Shown: positions 1 through 8,176 of the stretch, piece by piece
Position numbering within the stretch: the first letter of the stretch is position 1
How the letters are laid out: each line of letters begins with the position of its first letter
Assembly (NCBI RefSeq): GCF_009707955.1
Contig: NZ_WMDQ01000006.1
Location: 273,533 to 337,532 of the forward strand
DNA length: 64,000 nucleotides
Source: Flavobacterium sp. LC2016-13
GTDB taxonomy: Bacteria; Bacteroidota; Bacteroidia; Flavobacteriales; Flavobacteriaceae
Reading direction: 5' to 3'
Translations under genes and position numbers: made by a program
The notes under the pieces: generated by a model
Told to the model about the DNA's origin: nothing
Seen by the model: only the letters and a program-made list of their open reading frames with translations
Databases searched by the model: none

Positions 1-287
1 CTCAAGTAATGTAAATAGAATGTATTGTTCCAATATGCCAACATGGGCTGGTGATTGTATGTCCATCCAAAACCATCTGCTTTTTCGGGATGTTCACGGC
101 TTGCACGCATAACTTGTGTAGCATGAACGCCAACCGCCGGACTTAATTGTCCGTGGTGATAATCGACATTTGAAAGTGTTTTACCAACATAACGCACGGT
201 ATCGTTCTGTGCATTTACAGCAGTACAAATCAATACCATTGTGGCTGTTGTTATGATGTTGGTTTTTATTTTTTGGAAAGCAATCAT
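1..287 (-). CDS. Secreted protein, N-terminal part only (beta-propeller/sialidase-like hydrolase, tentative)
   Basis: Reading the minus strand from ATG at 287 gives 95 residues, open to the window edge, so the C-terminal part is missing. The first ~33 residues look like a signal peptide (MIAFQKIKTN, then a hydrophobic stretch ending TAVNAQ). The mature start contains VDYHHGQLSPAVGVHATQV and later TYNHQPMLAYWNNTFYL. This pattern resembles N-termini of large secreted sialidase-fold/BNR-type proteins found in rhamnogalacturonan PULs; that assignment is from memory of the family and is weak. It lies downstream of the GH43-like gene, separated by ~270 bp of dispersed repeats, and is probably another enzyme of the pectin locus. 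Confidence 0.6.
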   Translation of the reverse strand, partial: MIAFQKIKTNIITTATMVLICTAVNAQNDTVRYVGKTLSNVDYHHGQLSPAVGVHATQVMRASREHPEKADGFGWTYNHQPMLAYWNNTFYLHYL

Positions 288-556
288 TTTAATATTTTTT
301 TGTTTCACGCAGATTTTGCTGATTTAAGCTGATCAACGCAGATTTTTTTTTCTGCTATTATCTAAAATAAAAATCGCTTAAATCTGCGTGAAATTTTTCT
401 AACTATTTCTTTTTATCTGCTTGATCTGCTAAATCTGCGGGAGAAATTTTTACTCTCGCAGATTTTGCTGATTTTGCTGATTCTTATTTTACTATCGCCA
501 CGTATTTTGTTGATTATGATTGATTAAAAAATCCTTTAAATCTGTGACATTCTCTT
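288..556. repeat. Gene-free gap filled with CGCAGATTTTGC-type dispersed repeats
   Basis: This gap contains several copies, in both orientations, of a motif of the form CACGCAGATTTTGCWGATTT (about 304-340, 372-395, 412-445, 455-485). Opposed copies can pair into hairpins. The same family recurs at about 3165-3230, 4764-4785, 20585-20685, 35338-35415 and 44339-44372. No gene or clear promoter is visible here. Confidence 0.75.
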
Positions 557-1474
557 TTATTTCTTTTCAATTAATCGTTTTAAAACTTCTTCGGATATTG
601 TTGTAATCGTTCCGTGTTTATGTCCTTCGGGAAGGCTTATTTTTGATGATACATCTTCAAAATGAACAAAATCTAAAGTGCTTGAAGCTTTATAATTTTT
701 CTCGCCGTAATTATCATAATAAATCAACCATTCTTTTCCGACTTTTACAACTGTTGGTCCTTCTGATAAATGGGCCGTAAATGGTTCTGAACTCTTTCCG
801 AATGGTCCTAAAGGCGATTTCCCAAAAGCTACTTTTATATTTCGCATTGGTCTTGTATTGTCTTTCAAAACCAAAACATAATCTTTTTTTCCTTTTTTTA
901 CAATCACACAATCGATTACGCTGAAACCTGGTTCGTAATATAATTTGGCTTCTGAGAATGTTTTGAAATCTTTTGTGGTTACATAATACATTCTGTGATT
1001 GTTCTTTTCTTCTTCCTGTCCTTTTTCAAATCGAAACGGAATTGTCGATGCCCAAATAATGATGTATTCTTTTTTAACATCATCATAAAAAATTTCCGGC
1101 GCCCAAACGTTTACGACTTCTGGTTCGTTTTTCATTACGGGAATATATTCTTGTTTCGACCAATGAATTAAATCTTTAGAATTAGCATATCCAAAACCGT
1201 TTCCGCCTTTCCAATCGGTTGTCCAAACTAAGTGATATGTTCCGTCTCCGCCTTTTGTAATTGACGGATCGCGCATGATTTTGCTTGCTCCAATTTCTGG
1301 TTTTAAGAATGAACCTTCCAACCCTTTCCAGTTGTAACCATCTTTGCTGTAGGCTAAATACAAACCTTCTGTCGCGGGTTCCCGAAACGACGTAAAAAGA
1401 TAAATTTCTTTCTTTTTTTGCGAGTAACTTATCGCAAAAAGAAAAAGAGTTATTATGGTTATTATTTTTTTCAT
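557..1474 (-). CDS. Secreted GH43-like glycoside hydrolase (arabinosidase/galactosidase type)
   Basis: Five-bladed beta-propeller glycoside hydrolase of the GH43 type, predicted to trim arabinose- or galactose-containing side chains of pectin. The start at 1474 is chosen because MKKIITIITLFLF begins a standard signal peptide ending ISYSQ; the ten residues upstream are encoded by an intergenic repeat. The mature protein (~290 aa) shows the three expected acidic motifs: RDPSI (catalytic base region, ~residue 70), VWAPE (pKa modulator region, ~125) and SEGP (catalytic acid region, ~240). Repeated blade motifs such as AYSKDGYNWKG and ANSKDLIHWS are visible. Exact subfamily and substrate cannot be assigned. 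It follows the GH28 gene in the same direction. Confidence 0.8.
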   Translation of the reverse strand: MKKIITIITLFLFAISYSQKKKEIYLFTSFREPATEGLYLAYSKDGYNWKGLEGSFLKPEIGASKIMRDPSITKGGDGTYHLVWTTDWKGGNGFGYANSKDLIHWSKQEYIPVMKNEPEVVNVWAPEIFYDDVKKEYIIIWASTIPFRFEKGQEEEKNNHRMYYVTTKDFKTFSEAKLYYEPGFSVIDCVIVKKGKKDYVLVLKDNTRPMRNIKVAFGKSPLGPFGKSSEPFTAHLSEGPTVVKVGKEWLIYYDNYGEKNYKASSTLDFVHFEDVSSKISLPEGHKHGTITTISEEVLKRLIEKK

Positions 1475-1488
1475 ACTTCGTTTTTTCT

Positions 1489-1565
1489 CCTGCAAGGTTT
1501 CCAAAACCTTGTAGGTATTCTTATGCGTATAAACTAGACCTACAAGGTTTTGAAAACCTTGCAGG
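1489..1565. repeat. Pair of palindromic repeats (CCTRCAAGGTTTT type)
   Basis: Two near-perfect palindromes, 1489-1515 and 1539-1565, of the form CCTGCAAGGTTT..AAACCTTGTAGG lie head-to-head between the GH43-like and GH28 genes. They are reverse complements of each other apart from a few bases, so each forms a hairpin and the pair can form a longer one. The same two-palindrome architecture with another sequence occurs at 8026-8135. Confidence 0.85.
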
Positions 1566-1576
1566 ACTACGTGGTG

Positions 1577-3145
1577 TTATTCTATAATTGCTTTTTTATC
1601 CAGATCTTTTCCTTTTTTAATTGCCGTTGTTACGTTGTTAAATACATTATTTTTCAGGAAAATATTCTTTGTTTCTTTTCCATCGGCTTCGATAAAAACA
1701 TCGGTTGCATTAAATGGAAAATTATTGTTGATCATCATGTTTGAAACATTATCTAATTTGATAACTGAAACTCCTTTTATTGGTGTTGAAGATCCAACAT
1801 TATCTAAAATGATATTTTTTGAATCTGATATTTTGAAAGATGAACCAATTTTTGCGTTTACTTTTACGTCATGAAATTCAACATCTGTTGCTGTATTTAC
1901 CGTAAAACCTTCTTTTCCGTCCATATTAATATTCGAGAACGATATGTTTTGAATTGGCATTTCGCTGATTCCTAAAATAGTGCCGGCTTTATTTACATTT
2001 GAAGCCGTAATATTACTCATGTGAATGTTTCTGAAAATCGGGGTTTTTTCAGTAACGGGTTCCACTTTGGTATCTTTATCATAAAAAAGGCTCAATACAA
2101 TTGCTTCTTCTTTGATGTTTTTCATTACAATATTATCAACGCGAATATCTTCTACAACTCCACCTCTTCCGCGTGCTGCTTTAATTCGGATTCCGCGATC
2201 TGTTCCGTCAAAAACACAGTTTGAAATGGTTACTTTTTTGATTCCGCCAGACATTTCGCTTCCAATCACAACGCCGCCGTGACCGCTTAACATGGTGCAA
2301 TTTGTAATGGTAACATTTTCTGTTGCTACGCCATATTTGCGACCGTCTTCGTCTCTTCCGGATTTAATGGTAATACAATCGTCTCCAACACTGATATGAC
2401 AATCTGAAATATGAACATTTTTGCAAGACGAAGGATTAATTCCGTCGGTATTTGGCGAATGTGGATTAAAAATGGTGATTCCGGTAACGGTTACATTGTC
2501 ACAGAATTCAGGATTTATTGTCCAAAAAGGTGAATTTTGAAACGTTACACCTTCGATTAAAATATTTTTGCAACCATAAGCCTGAAAGAAAGATGGTCTG
2601 AAAAACTTTTTATCGATTGTTCTTTTATAATAATCAGAATAGACGATTCCCTGATTTTGTTCGTCCCACATTTTTTGATATTTCGTTAACGGAATTGGTT
2701 CTTTTGCACTTTCAATTCTATATACTTCATTCCACCATGCTTTTCCTTGTCCGTCGATTACACCTCTTCCTTTTATGGTAATGTTTTCTGCATCTTTCGC
2801 ATAAAATAATGGTGAGAAAGATTTCATTACTAATCCTTCATAACGCATTTCTACATAAGGCAGATAATCATCAAAATTCTCTGAAAATTTTAAAAGTGCT
2901 CCCGAATCTAAATGAATTGTAATATTACTTTTTAGTTTTAAAGCGCCTGTTAAATATTCTCCTGCAGGAAAAAAAATTGTTCCACCGCCGTTTTTAGATG
3001 CTTTTTCGATTGCATTCTGAATGGCTTCGGTGCATTTAATGCCTTTATTATTTCCTCCTTCATTTAAGATATTCAGCCAGCCGTCGTTTGCGAAGGCGGT
3101 GTTTAGTCCTGTTATGAAGCAGAGTATGATTAGTATGTTTTTCAT
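1577..3145 (-). CDS. Secreted GH28 polygalacturonase/rhamnogalacturonan hydrolase
   Basis: Right-handed parallel beta-helix hydrolase of family GH28 that cleaves alpha-1,4 galacturonan or related linkages in pectin by inversion. The four family motifs are present: NTDG (~residue 233), GDD (~257), GHGG (~288) and RIK (~322), so the catalytic Asp residues are retained. The start at 3145 (MKNILIILCF, signal peptide ending NTAFAN) is preferred because 38 residues of upstream open frame are encoded by a dispersed CGCAGATTTTGC repeat. Length about 522 aa, normal for the bacterial family. In this locus it may act as an exo-galacturonidase on rhamnogalacturonan backbone or side chains; endo versus exo cannot be told from sequence. 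Confidence 0.93.
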   Translation of the reverse strand: MKNILIILCFITGLNTAFANDGWLNILNEGGNNKGIKCTEAIQNAIEKASKNGGGTIFFPAGEYLTGALKLKSNITIHLDSGALLKFSENFDDYLPYVEMRYEGLVMKSFSPLFYAKDAENITIKGRGVIDGQGKAWWNEVYRIESAKEPIPLTKYQKMWDEQNQGIVYSDYYKRTIDKKFFRPSFFQAYGCKNILIEGVTFQNSPFWTINPEFCDNVTVTGITIFNPHSPNTDGINPSSCKNVHISDCHISVGDDCITIKSGRDEDGRKYGVATENVTITNCTMLSGHGGVVIGSEMSGGIKKVTISNCVFDGTDRGIRIKAARGRGGVVEDIRVDNIVMKNIKEEAIVLSLFYDKDTKVEPVTEKTPIFRNIHMSNITASNVNKAGTILGISEMPIQNISFSNINMDGKEGFTVNTATDVEFHDVKVNAKIGSSFKISDSKNIILDNVGSSTPIKGVSVIKLDNVSNMMINNNFPFNATDVFIEADGKETKNIFLKNNVFNNVTTAIKKGKDLDKKAIIE

Positions 3146-3159
3146 TGTTATGGTTGTTT

Positions 3160-3232
3160 TTTTTCTCGCAGATTTTGCAGATTGAGCAGATTTTTTTATC
3201 TCTTTAATCTGCAAAATCCGCGAGAGTATTTT
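3160..3232. repeat. Inverted repeat of the CGCAGATTTTGC family upstream of GH28
   Basis: CTCGCAGATTTTGCAGATT and its near reverse complement AATCTGCAAAATCCGCGAG face each other around a T-rich spacer. It occupies the gap between the GH140 and GH28 genes and would form a hairpin in the polycistronic message. Confidence 0.8.
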
Positions 3233-3270
3233 ATTCTCATTTTTTATGAGAAAAAGCAATTCATTAATTA

Positions 3271-4668
3271 CTAGTTCGAACGCAAAATCAAAACCCAGTC
3301 ATTCCCATCTTCTTTTTTTCCTGACGGTTGAAATTCTTTGGTTCCTTTATTGTCTATAATTCCAATTTTTGTTTTTTGTCCGTTTCTAGGGTTGTACCAA
3401 CTTGCGGTTACTTTATTACCAGCAATTTTTCCCATATTAACTTCAATTTTTCTTCCTGTGTAGGTGTAAATTAAAGCGTAATTATTTCCTCTTGTTGCAA
3501 TCAGATAATCGTATTTTTCGCCTTGATTGGCAATTAATGTCTGATCCGGAATTCTTTCTAAATAGGGAAAATCTAATATTAATTTTTTAATATAAATCAT
3601 TTGTCCGGCTCCGGGTGCATTAATGGCTGATGTCCATAATTCTTTATTTCCGTAAGCTGGTTTATCACCTTTTCTGAACATTTGCATTACAGCGTTGTGT
3701 CCGTAAGTATATCCTGCTGCTCCGGCAAAAACAGACCAATATCCGTAACGTCTTACGTCGTTCGCTGTCCATTTTGGTTGTAATGTATCGTGTAAACCAT
3801 GTGGAATTCCTTCGTATGAAGGTTCTCCATCAAGCGTTGGTTTCGTTGGTTTTAAAGTTAAATCTCTTTGAACAAATTTGTAATTGTCTTCTTTGAAATT
3901 CGTTTTCACTGAATCCTGATCGTATCTTCTGTGTCCTGATTGAAACATATTGAAATCTAACCAAGTCGCATTATGATAATTCTCTGAAGAATCTGTTCTT
4001 CCAAAAGGATGAAATGTCACTAATTGATTTGGATTGTTTGTTTTTAAGGTGCTTCCAATCGCATTCCAGATATCTGTGAATTCATTTCCGTGTGTATCTC
4101 CTCCGTTTAACCAAATAACATTGGTTCTGTTTTTATATCTGTCGGCTAAAAATTTCGCATATTTTTCTGCTTGTTCTTTGCTTACTTTATTTCCTTTTGA
4201 AACATTGGTTCCCCAAACTGGCACAATGGCTACGTAGATTCCATTTTTCTGAGCAACATCCAAAGTGTAATCTACGTGATCCCAATAATCGTATTCAGCC
4301 GGATTATCAAAATTGTTGCCTGGTGTGGTTAATGGTTGTGCGGCATCTTCATTTATCAACGCGGCATCACCGTAAACATTTATTGCATTCAGATTATGCA
4401 AAACCATGATCTGAACGACATTGAATCCTTTTTCTTTTCTGTCTTTAAAATATTTGTCAACACCTGCTCTGTCTAATTTACTGAATGTTAACCAACCTGT
4501 ATCGCCTAACCAGAAAAATGGTTTTTCATTTTCGGTTACAAAATAGTGTTGGTTTTTTGAAACTTTAATTTGAGGCAGAGCGCCTTTTGTTGATTGCGAA
4601 AATCCACTTTGTGCTGTCAACAAAAAGCTAATACTTAGGGCGTATAAATATTTAATTTTCAGATTCAT
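3271..4668 (-). CDS. Secreted GH140-like hydrolase (apiosidase family, DUF4038)
   Basis: TIM-barrel glycosidase of the DUF4038 type, with a C-terminal beta-sandwich (collagenase-associated 'collagen-binding-like' domain). Family GH140 contains the apiosidase that removes apiose from rhamnogalacturonan-II. Visible features: signal peptide (residues 1-24, ending SGFSQ), FFWLGDTGW at ~51-59, WLNGGDTHGN at ~186-195 (candidate catalytic Asp) and DGEPSYEG at ~280-287 (candidate catalytic Glu). Length 465 aa fits the family. It is located between the GH28 and beta-helix/TIM-barrel genes. Activity on apiose is inferred from family membership only. Confidence 0.85.
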   Translation of the reverse strand: MNLKIKYLYALSISFLLTAQSGFSQSTKGALPQIKVSKNQHYFVTENEKPFFWLGDTGWLTFSKLDRAGVDKYFKDRKEKGFNVVQIMVLHNLNAINVYGDAALINEDAAQPLTTPGNNFDNPAEYDYWDHVDYTLDVAQKNGIYVAIVPVWGTNVSKGNKVSKEQAEKYAKFLADRYKNRTNVIWLNGGDTHGNEFTDIWNAIGSTLKTNNPNQLVTFHPFGRTDSSENYHNATWLDFNMFQSGHRRYDQDSVKTNFKEDNYKFVQRDLTLKPTKPTLDGEPSYEGIPHGLHDTLQPKWTANDVRRYGYWSVFAGAAGYTYGHNAVMQMFRKGDKPAYGNKELWTSAINAPGAGQMIYIKKLILDFPYLERIPDQTLIANQGEKYDYLIATRGNNYALIYTYTGRKIEVNMGKIAGNKVTASWYNPRNGQKTKIGIIDNKGTKEFQPSGKKEDGNDWVLILRSN

Positions 4669-4699
4669 TTTGGTTTATTTTGAATTTATGTTTTTTAGT

Positions 4700-4832
4700 T
4701 GTTTGCCACGAATTACACTAATTTTCTCGAATTTTTATTTTTCTTGTGTTTTTTTGTTTCCCGCAGATTTTAGAGATTTTGCAAATTATTTCAAAAAATA
4801 ATTCGTGCTAATTCGTGTAATTCGTGGCTAAC
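4700..4832. repeat. Inverted repeat GCCACGAATTACAC...GTGTAATTCGTGGC with inserted CGCAGATTTT copy
   Basis: The gap between the GH140 start and the next gene's stop carries GCCACGAATTACAC at its left end and the exact reverse complement at its right end, with a CCCGCAGATTTTAGAGATTTT copy of a second family inside. A sister element with perfect 21-bp arms lies at 27153-27211. Confidence 0.8.
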
Positions 4833-4839
4833 TCTTATT

Positions 4840-7800
4840 TTACTTTTTCACTACAAAAAGCACTTTTTCTTTTATTTCGGATTGTGGGATTGTTACTTGT
4901 TTTCCTCCGCTTATGTTTGCTTTTTTAGTTAAAGTTCCTGTTGATGGGTTAATTTCATATACTTCGAAAGTGCCTTTGTAATCTGATAAATTGATCGAAA
5001 TTTCCTGTGCATTTTTCGCGTAAAAAAGATAGCTTTTTCCTTTGTTTTCCAATTTCCAAAGATTATCTGAAAATGTGTTTCCTTCAACTAGTTTCATTTC
5101 GCTTAAAGCAGAATAAAATGCAGGAAGTTCAATTTTTGGAATATTTGGCAATGAAGCTCCCGCCATTAATGCCGGCCAACCAAATCTCGGTGATCCATCT
5201 GTTGAATATAAAATTACTTTTTCAGAGTATTTTTCGCGATATTCTCTAACGGCACGATATACCTGATCGTCTGTTTCTTTTCCTGTTTTTAGTTTTCTGG
5301 CGTGTTGTCTTGGTGCCAAATTTAATCCGCCTTGTGGTGCGTAAGCGGTTCCGTCTTCTTTGTAATACCAATAACGAATATCAATTAAATCGACTGTTTT
5401 TACTCTTTTAGCATCATTTAGAATAGCATCCTGAACATCTTTTGTAGCGCTTAAACCAATGATTTCTTTTTTACCAGTTTCGTCTTTCCATTTTTGAACT
5501 TCATCCAGCCAGAATTCCATAAAATGAAGCGGACCTGTATATTCGGCACTTGTTAACTGAATTACGTTGCTGTTTTCCTGAAAATTTTCTAATGATTTAC
5601 GAATAAATCCTTGGTGCAATTTTCTTCTGGCAGGATTGGTAACATCATAAAATTGTTCTGCCATGAAGATGCGTTTGTCTCCTGCATACGGCGGCGGTTC
5701 CGGAAAACCTGTACTGTTTATATTGTTTGCTGAACGCCAAGGTGAACTCGCCCAATGAGCTCCGGCTTCTATAATGTTATGTTGAAAATACTGTTGATTG
5801 ACTAACAATTGTCCTTTGGTTTCTGCCAAATCAGCAAAAAGTGATAAACGATCCCAATACCAATCATTGAATTTTGTCAAGTCGTATTTGCTCAATTGAT
5901 CCCAGGCTAAATCCTGTCCGCTTCTTGCAAATGGCTGTTCGTAAAATGGCGGCCAGACATCGGCATCAAAACGGCGAACGCGTTCGTGATCGTCCATTCT
6001 TCGCTCATACCATAATCCGTAATTATGTTCTAAAGCGACCATATTATTAGTGGTCAAATAATCTGCCACTTCATTAATATTATCGGTAAATCCTGTACCG
6101 GTTCTGCCGGGAACAAATCTGGTAATATCTGGCAATGACTTCGAAATATCACTATCTCTAAGGCTTCCTCTCCACCAAGGCACATTTAATCGGTTTCCTG
6201 CTATTACTTTATTATCATAAATAAGCCAGCCATTTTTTGTTATTACTTTGTTGTTGGAATTTATGTTTTGTGCCGGGTTTATTTTTAAATCATTGGCATT
6301 TTTAAGACCTGAATTGTTTGTATCAATTGGATTTGATTTTGAAACTTCTGCAATCCATTCCAGTAAACTTTCTTTTGGTTCAACTGAATTTTTGGTTAAT
6401 TCCTGTGCGACTTCAACAGCAGGACTTGATGATGGTTCTGAACCTAAATCATAAATAAACGGTTTTACAGGAAGTTGTCCTAAACGACTTTCTAATTGTG
6501 CATAAAATAAACTTCTCGGACTAATATGTCCATTTACATCTTTCCAGTGACCATCGCCACCCATGATTCCGCCCCAAGTTCCAAAAGCCCAGTTTTGTGC
6601 TGTTGGCGGGCTGTAACATTCTATTTTAGATGCTGAAGTTTCCCAGATTACGCTATTTGCAGCAGTCCAGCCTGCGCCTCTGCCATTTTGTTCTCTATTG
6701 TTATAACTTAAAGCATGTCCGTCTACATAAGAAACATCAAATAATACTCCTGTTGCCCAACTGCCAATGGCTCCGCTATTATTGAATGGTAAATATGATT
6801 GACATTGAATAAACGCATTTGGACCTGTTGTTCCAAATCCGCCTACTGCAAAATCATGATAACCGTATTCAGAATAACAACGTTGAAACAATGTTTGCTG
6901 ACCTTCGGTATAAAAAGTGTGACGTCTAAAACCTGCAATTTCAGAAACAGGTTCAGTTGCAATACAGTCTTCAACTGTAATTTGCTGAGCTGATTTTAAT
7001 AAAGCAACTGCGCCTCCAGAAAAATGCTTGAAATTTACTTGTTTGACCCATGCATTTTTTGTGTTTTCGATGCTAATCCCTAACCATCTGTGTTCTTCGT
7101 CTTTTGGTTTTGACTCATTATAACTTGATTTCATCAGAATATTTTCGATTCCGATTTGCTCAATTCGTCCGGGCCATGAATAAACTGTTACTTTGGCTTG
7201 CCCGTAAATATCATCCAAAGTCATTGTTAACGGTGCGTTTAGCGTTACTTCGTTTCCATTGATATTGGTTACGATTCTGTTCCAAGTAATATCCCAATCA
7301 TTTTTTTTCCAGCCAACCCAACCGGTTTCTGCTCCAAAATCATCCATTTTTAACTCTTTAATCCAGTTATCCGTTAAAGGTTTAGTGATGATAATTTCGT
7401 CAGATGGTTTTAATTTTGAGGTATTTTTTAATTGGATCTTTTTTGTTCCAAGTGGTGTATAAGCTGTATTGAATTCAAAAGTCTCGCCTGGTTTTTTATC
7501 ATCAATCCCTAAAATTCTAATTAAGGCTTCTCTTTTTAATCCTGTTCCTAAAAGAATTGTTCCGTTTTCTGTGTTTCCACTTCCTCTTAAAACTACGCCA
7601 GATTTTTTAATATATAATGTTCCGCTAACTTTAAAAATTCCTTTGTCTAAAAGTACCGCTCCGCGAAAACCTGATTTATCCGGTTTAAGATTACTTACAT
7701 AATCAATCGCTGCTTGTATTTTTGGGGTGGCGTCTTCTTCTTGTTTCGAAACAAAAATTTTGTTGTCAAGATTAGGAATTGCCTTTTCTGATGCCATATA

Positions 7801-7998
7801 TCCCGCATAAGAAAAATCAGGAATTTGATTTCCTAAATTATCCGTAGTAAAAGAAAGTTTTCCTTCTTTTGTTTTTACAATATCCGGGAAGGTATTTTGT
7901 GCTGTTCCAATATTGATACTGAAAAGCATTATAAAACCAGACAAAATGATTTTATCTTTTTGAAGGGAAACTATATTTTTTAGTTGAGTAAAATTCAC
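4840..7998 (-). CDS. Large secreted two-module protein: N-terminal beta-helix plus C-terminal TIM-barrel-like domain (DUF4955/DUF6298 type)
   Basis: A 1052-residue secreted protein (signal peptide 1-34, ending NIGTAQ). Residues ~35-560 look like a pectate-lyase-type parallel beta-helix: early GAVLLDKGIFKVSGTL and GVVLRGSG, then many short N/V/T repeats such as QITVEDCIAT and QTLFQRCYSEYGYHDFAVG. After a low-complexity Asn/Pro-rich linker (~580-640) a second module begins with WWRGSL and contains LEHNYGLWYERRMDDH, LTSAEYTGP and YSTDGSPRFGW, suggesting a TIM-barrel hydrolase with a small C-terminal beta-sandwich. I recall such proteins as DUF4955/DUF6298 from databases; no activity is assigned. 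Its position between GH140 and PL1 supports a role in pectin breakdown, possibly with two catalytic sites. Confidence 0.75.
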   Translation of the reverse strand: MNFTQLKNIVSLQKDKIILSGFIMLFSINIGTAQNTFPDIVKTKEGKLSFTTDNLGNQIPDFSYAGYMASEKAIPNLDNKIFVSKQEEDATPKIQAAIDYVSNLKPDKSGFRGAVLLDKGIFKVSGTLYIKKSGVVLRGSGNTENGTILLGTGLKREALIRILGIDDKKPGETFEFNTAYTPLGTKKIQLKNTSKLKPSDEIIITKPLTDNWIKELKMDDFGAETGWVGWKKNDWDITWNRIVTNINGNEVTLNAPLTMTLDDIYGQAKVTVYSWPGRIEQIGIENILMKSSYNESKPKDEEHRWLGISIENTKNAWVKQVNFKHFSGGAVALLKSAQQITVEDCIATEPVSEIAGFRRHTFYTEGQQTLFQRCYSEYGYHDFAVGGFGTTGPNAFIQCQSYLPFNNSGAIGSWATGVLFDVSYVDGHALSYNNREQNGRGAGWTAANSVIWETSASKIECYSPPTAQNWAFGTWGGIMGGDGHWKDVNGHISPRSLFYAQLESRLGQLPVKPFIYDLGSEPSSSPAVEVAQELTKNSVEPKESLLEWIAEVSKSNPIDTNNSGLKNANDLKINPAQNINSNNKVITKNGWLIYDNKVIAGNRLNVPWWRGSLRDSDISKSLPDITRFVPGRTGTGFTDNINEVADYLTTNNMVALEHNYGLWYERRMDDHERVRRFDADVWPPFYEQPFARSGQDLAWDQLSKYDLTKFNDWYWDRLSLFADLAETKGQLLVNQQYFQHNIIEAGAHWASSPWRSANNINSTGFPEPPPYAGDKRIFMAEQFYDVTNPARRKLHQGFIRKSLENFQENSNVIQLTSAEYTGPLHFMEFWLDEVQKWKDETGKKEIIGLSATKDVQDAILNDAKRVKTVDLIDIRYWYYKEDGTAYAPQGGLNLAPRQHARKLKTGKETDDQVYRAVREYREKYSEKVILYSTDGSPRFGWPALMAGASLPNIPKIELPAFYSALSEMKLVEGNTFSDNLWKLENKGKSYLFYAKNAQEISINLSDYKGTFEVYEINPSTGTLTKKANISGGKQVTIPQSEIKEKVLFVVKK

Positions 7999-8023
7999 TT
8001 TAAAATATTTTTTGTTGTGATTT

Positions 8024-8137
8024 ATCCTAACAGGTTTTGAAAACCTGTTAGGTATTTGCTTTAAGGTCTTATATTCTCAAATTATTCTAAACCTATATTT
8101 CTTAAATACCTAACAGGTTTTCAAAACCTGTTAGGAT
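8024..8137. repeat. Pair of perfect palindromes CCTAACAGGTTTT
   Basis: Two 27-bp palindromes (8026-8052 and 8109-8135), each made of CCTAACAGGTTTT, one base, and its reverse complement. Including flanks, the second copy is the exact reverse complement of the first, so the ~110-bp unit has two-level inverted symmetry. It lies upstream of the 1052-aa gene. No transposase accompanies it. Confidence 0.9.
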
Positions 8138-8176
8138 ACGTCGAGATAATTTAGCTAACGGACTAAATTTAAGACT

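Noticed and set aside
288..556. CRISPR array
   Set aside because: Repeated CGCAGATTTTGC units are irregular in spacing and orientation and the spacers are not unique sequences of constant length.
3146..3259. 38-residue N-terminal extension of the GH28 frame
   Set aside because: Encoded by a dispersed CGCAGATTTTGC repeat; a normal signal peptide starts at 3145. The same logic removes the extensions of the genes starting at 1474, 27136, 30672, 61224 and 62618.
8024..8137. Insertion-sequence ends
   Set aside because: Inverted repeats are present but enclose only ~50 bp and no transposase or target duplication is visible.
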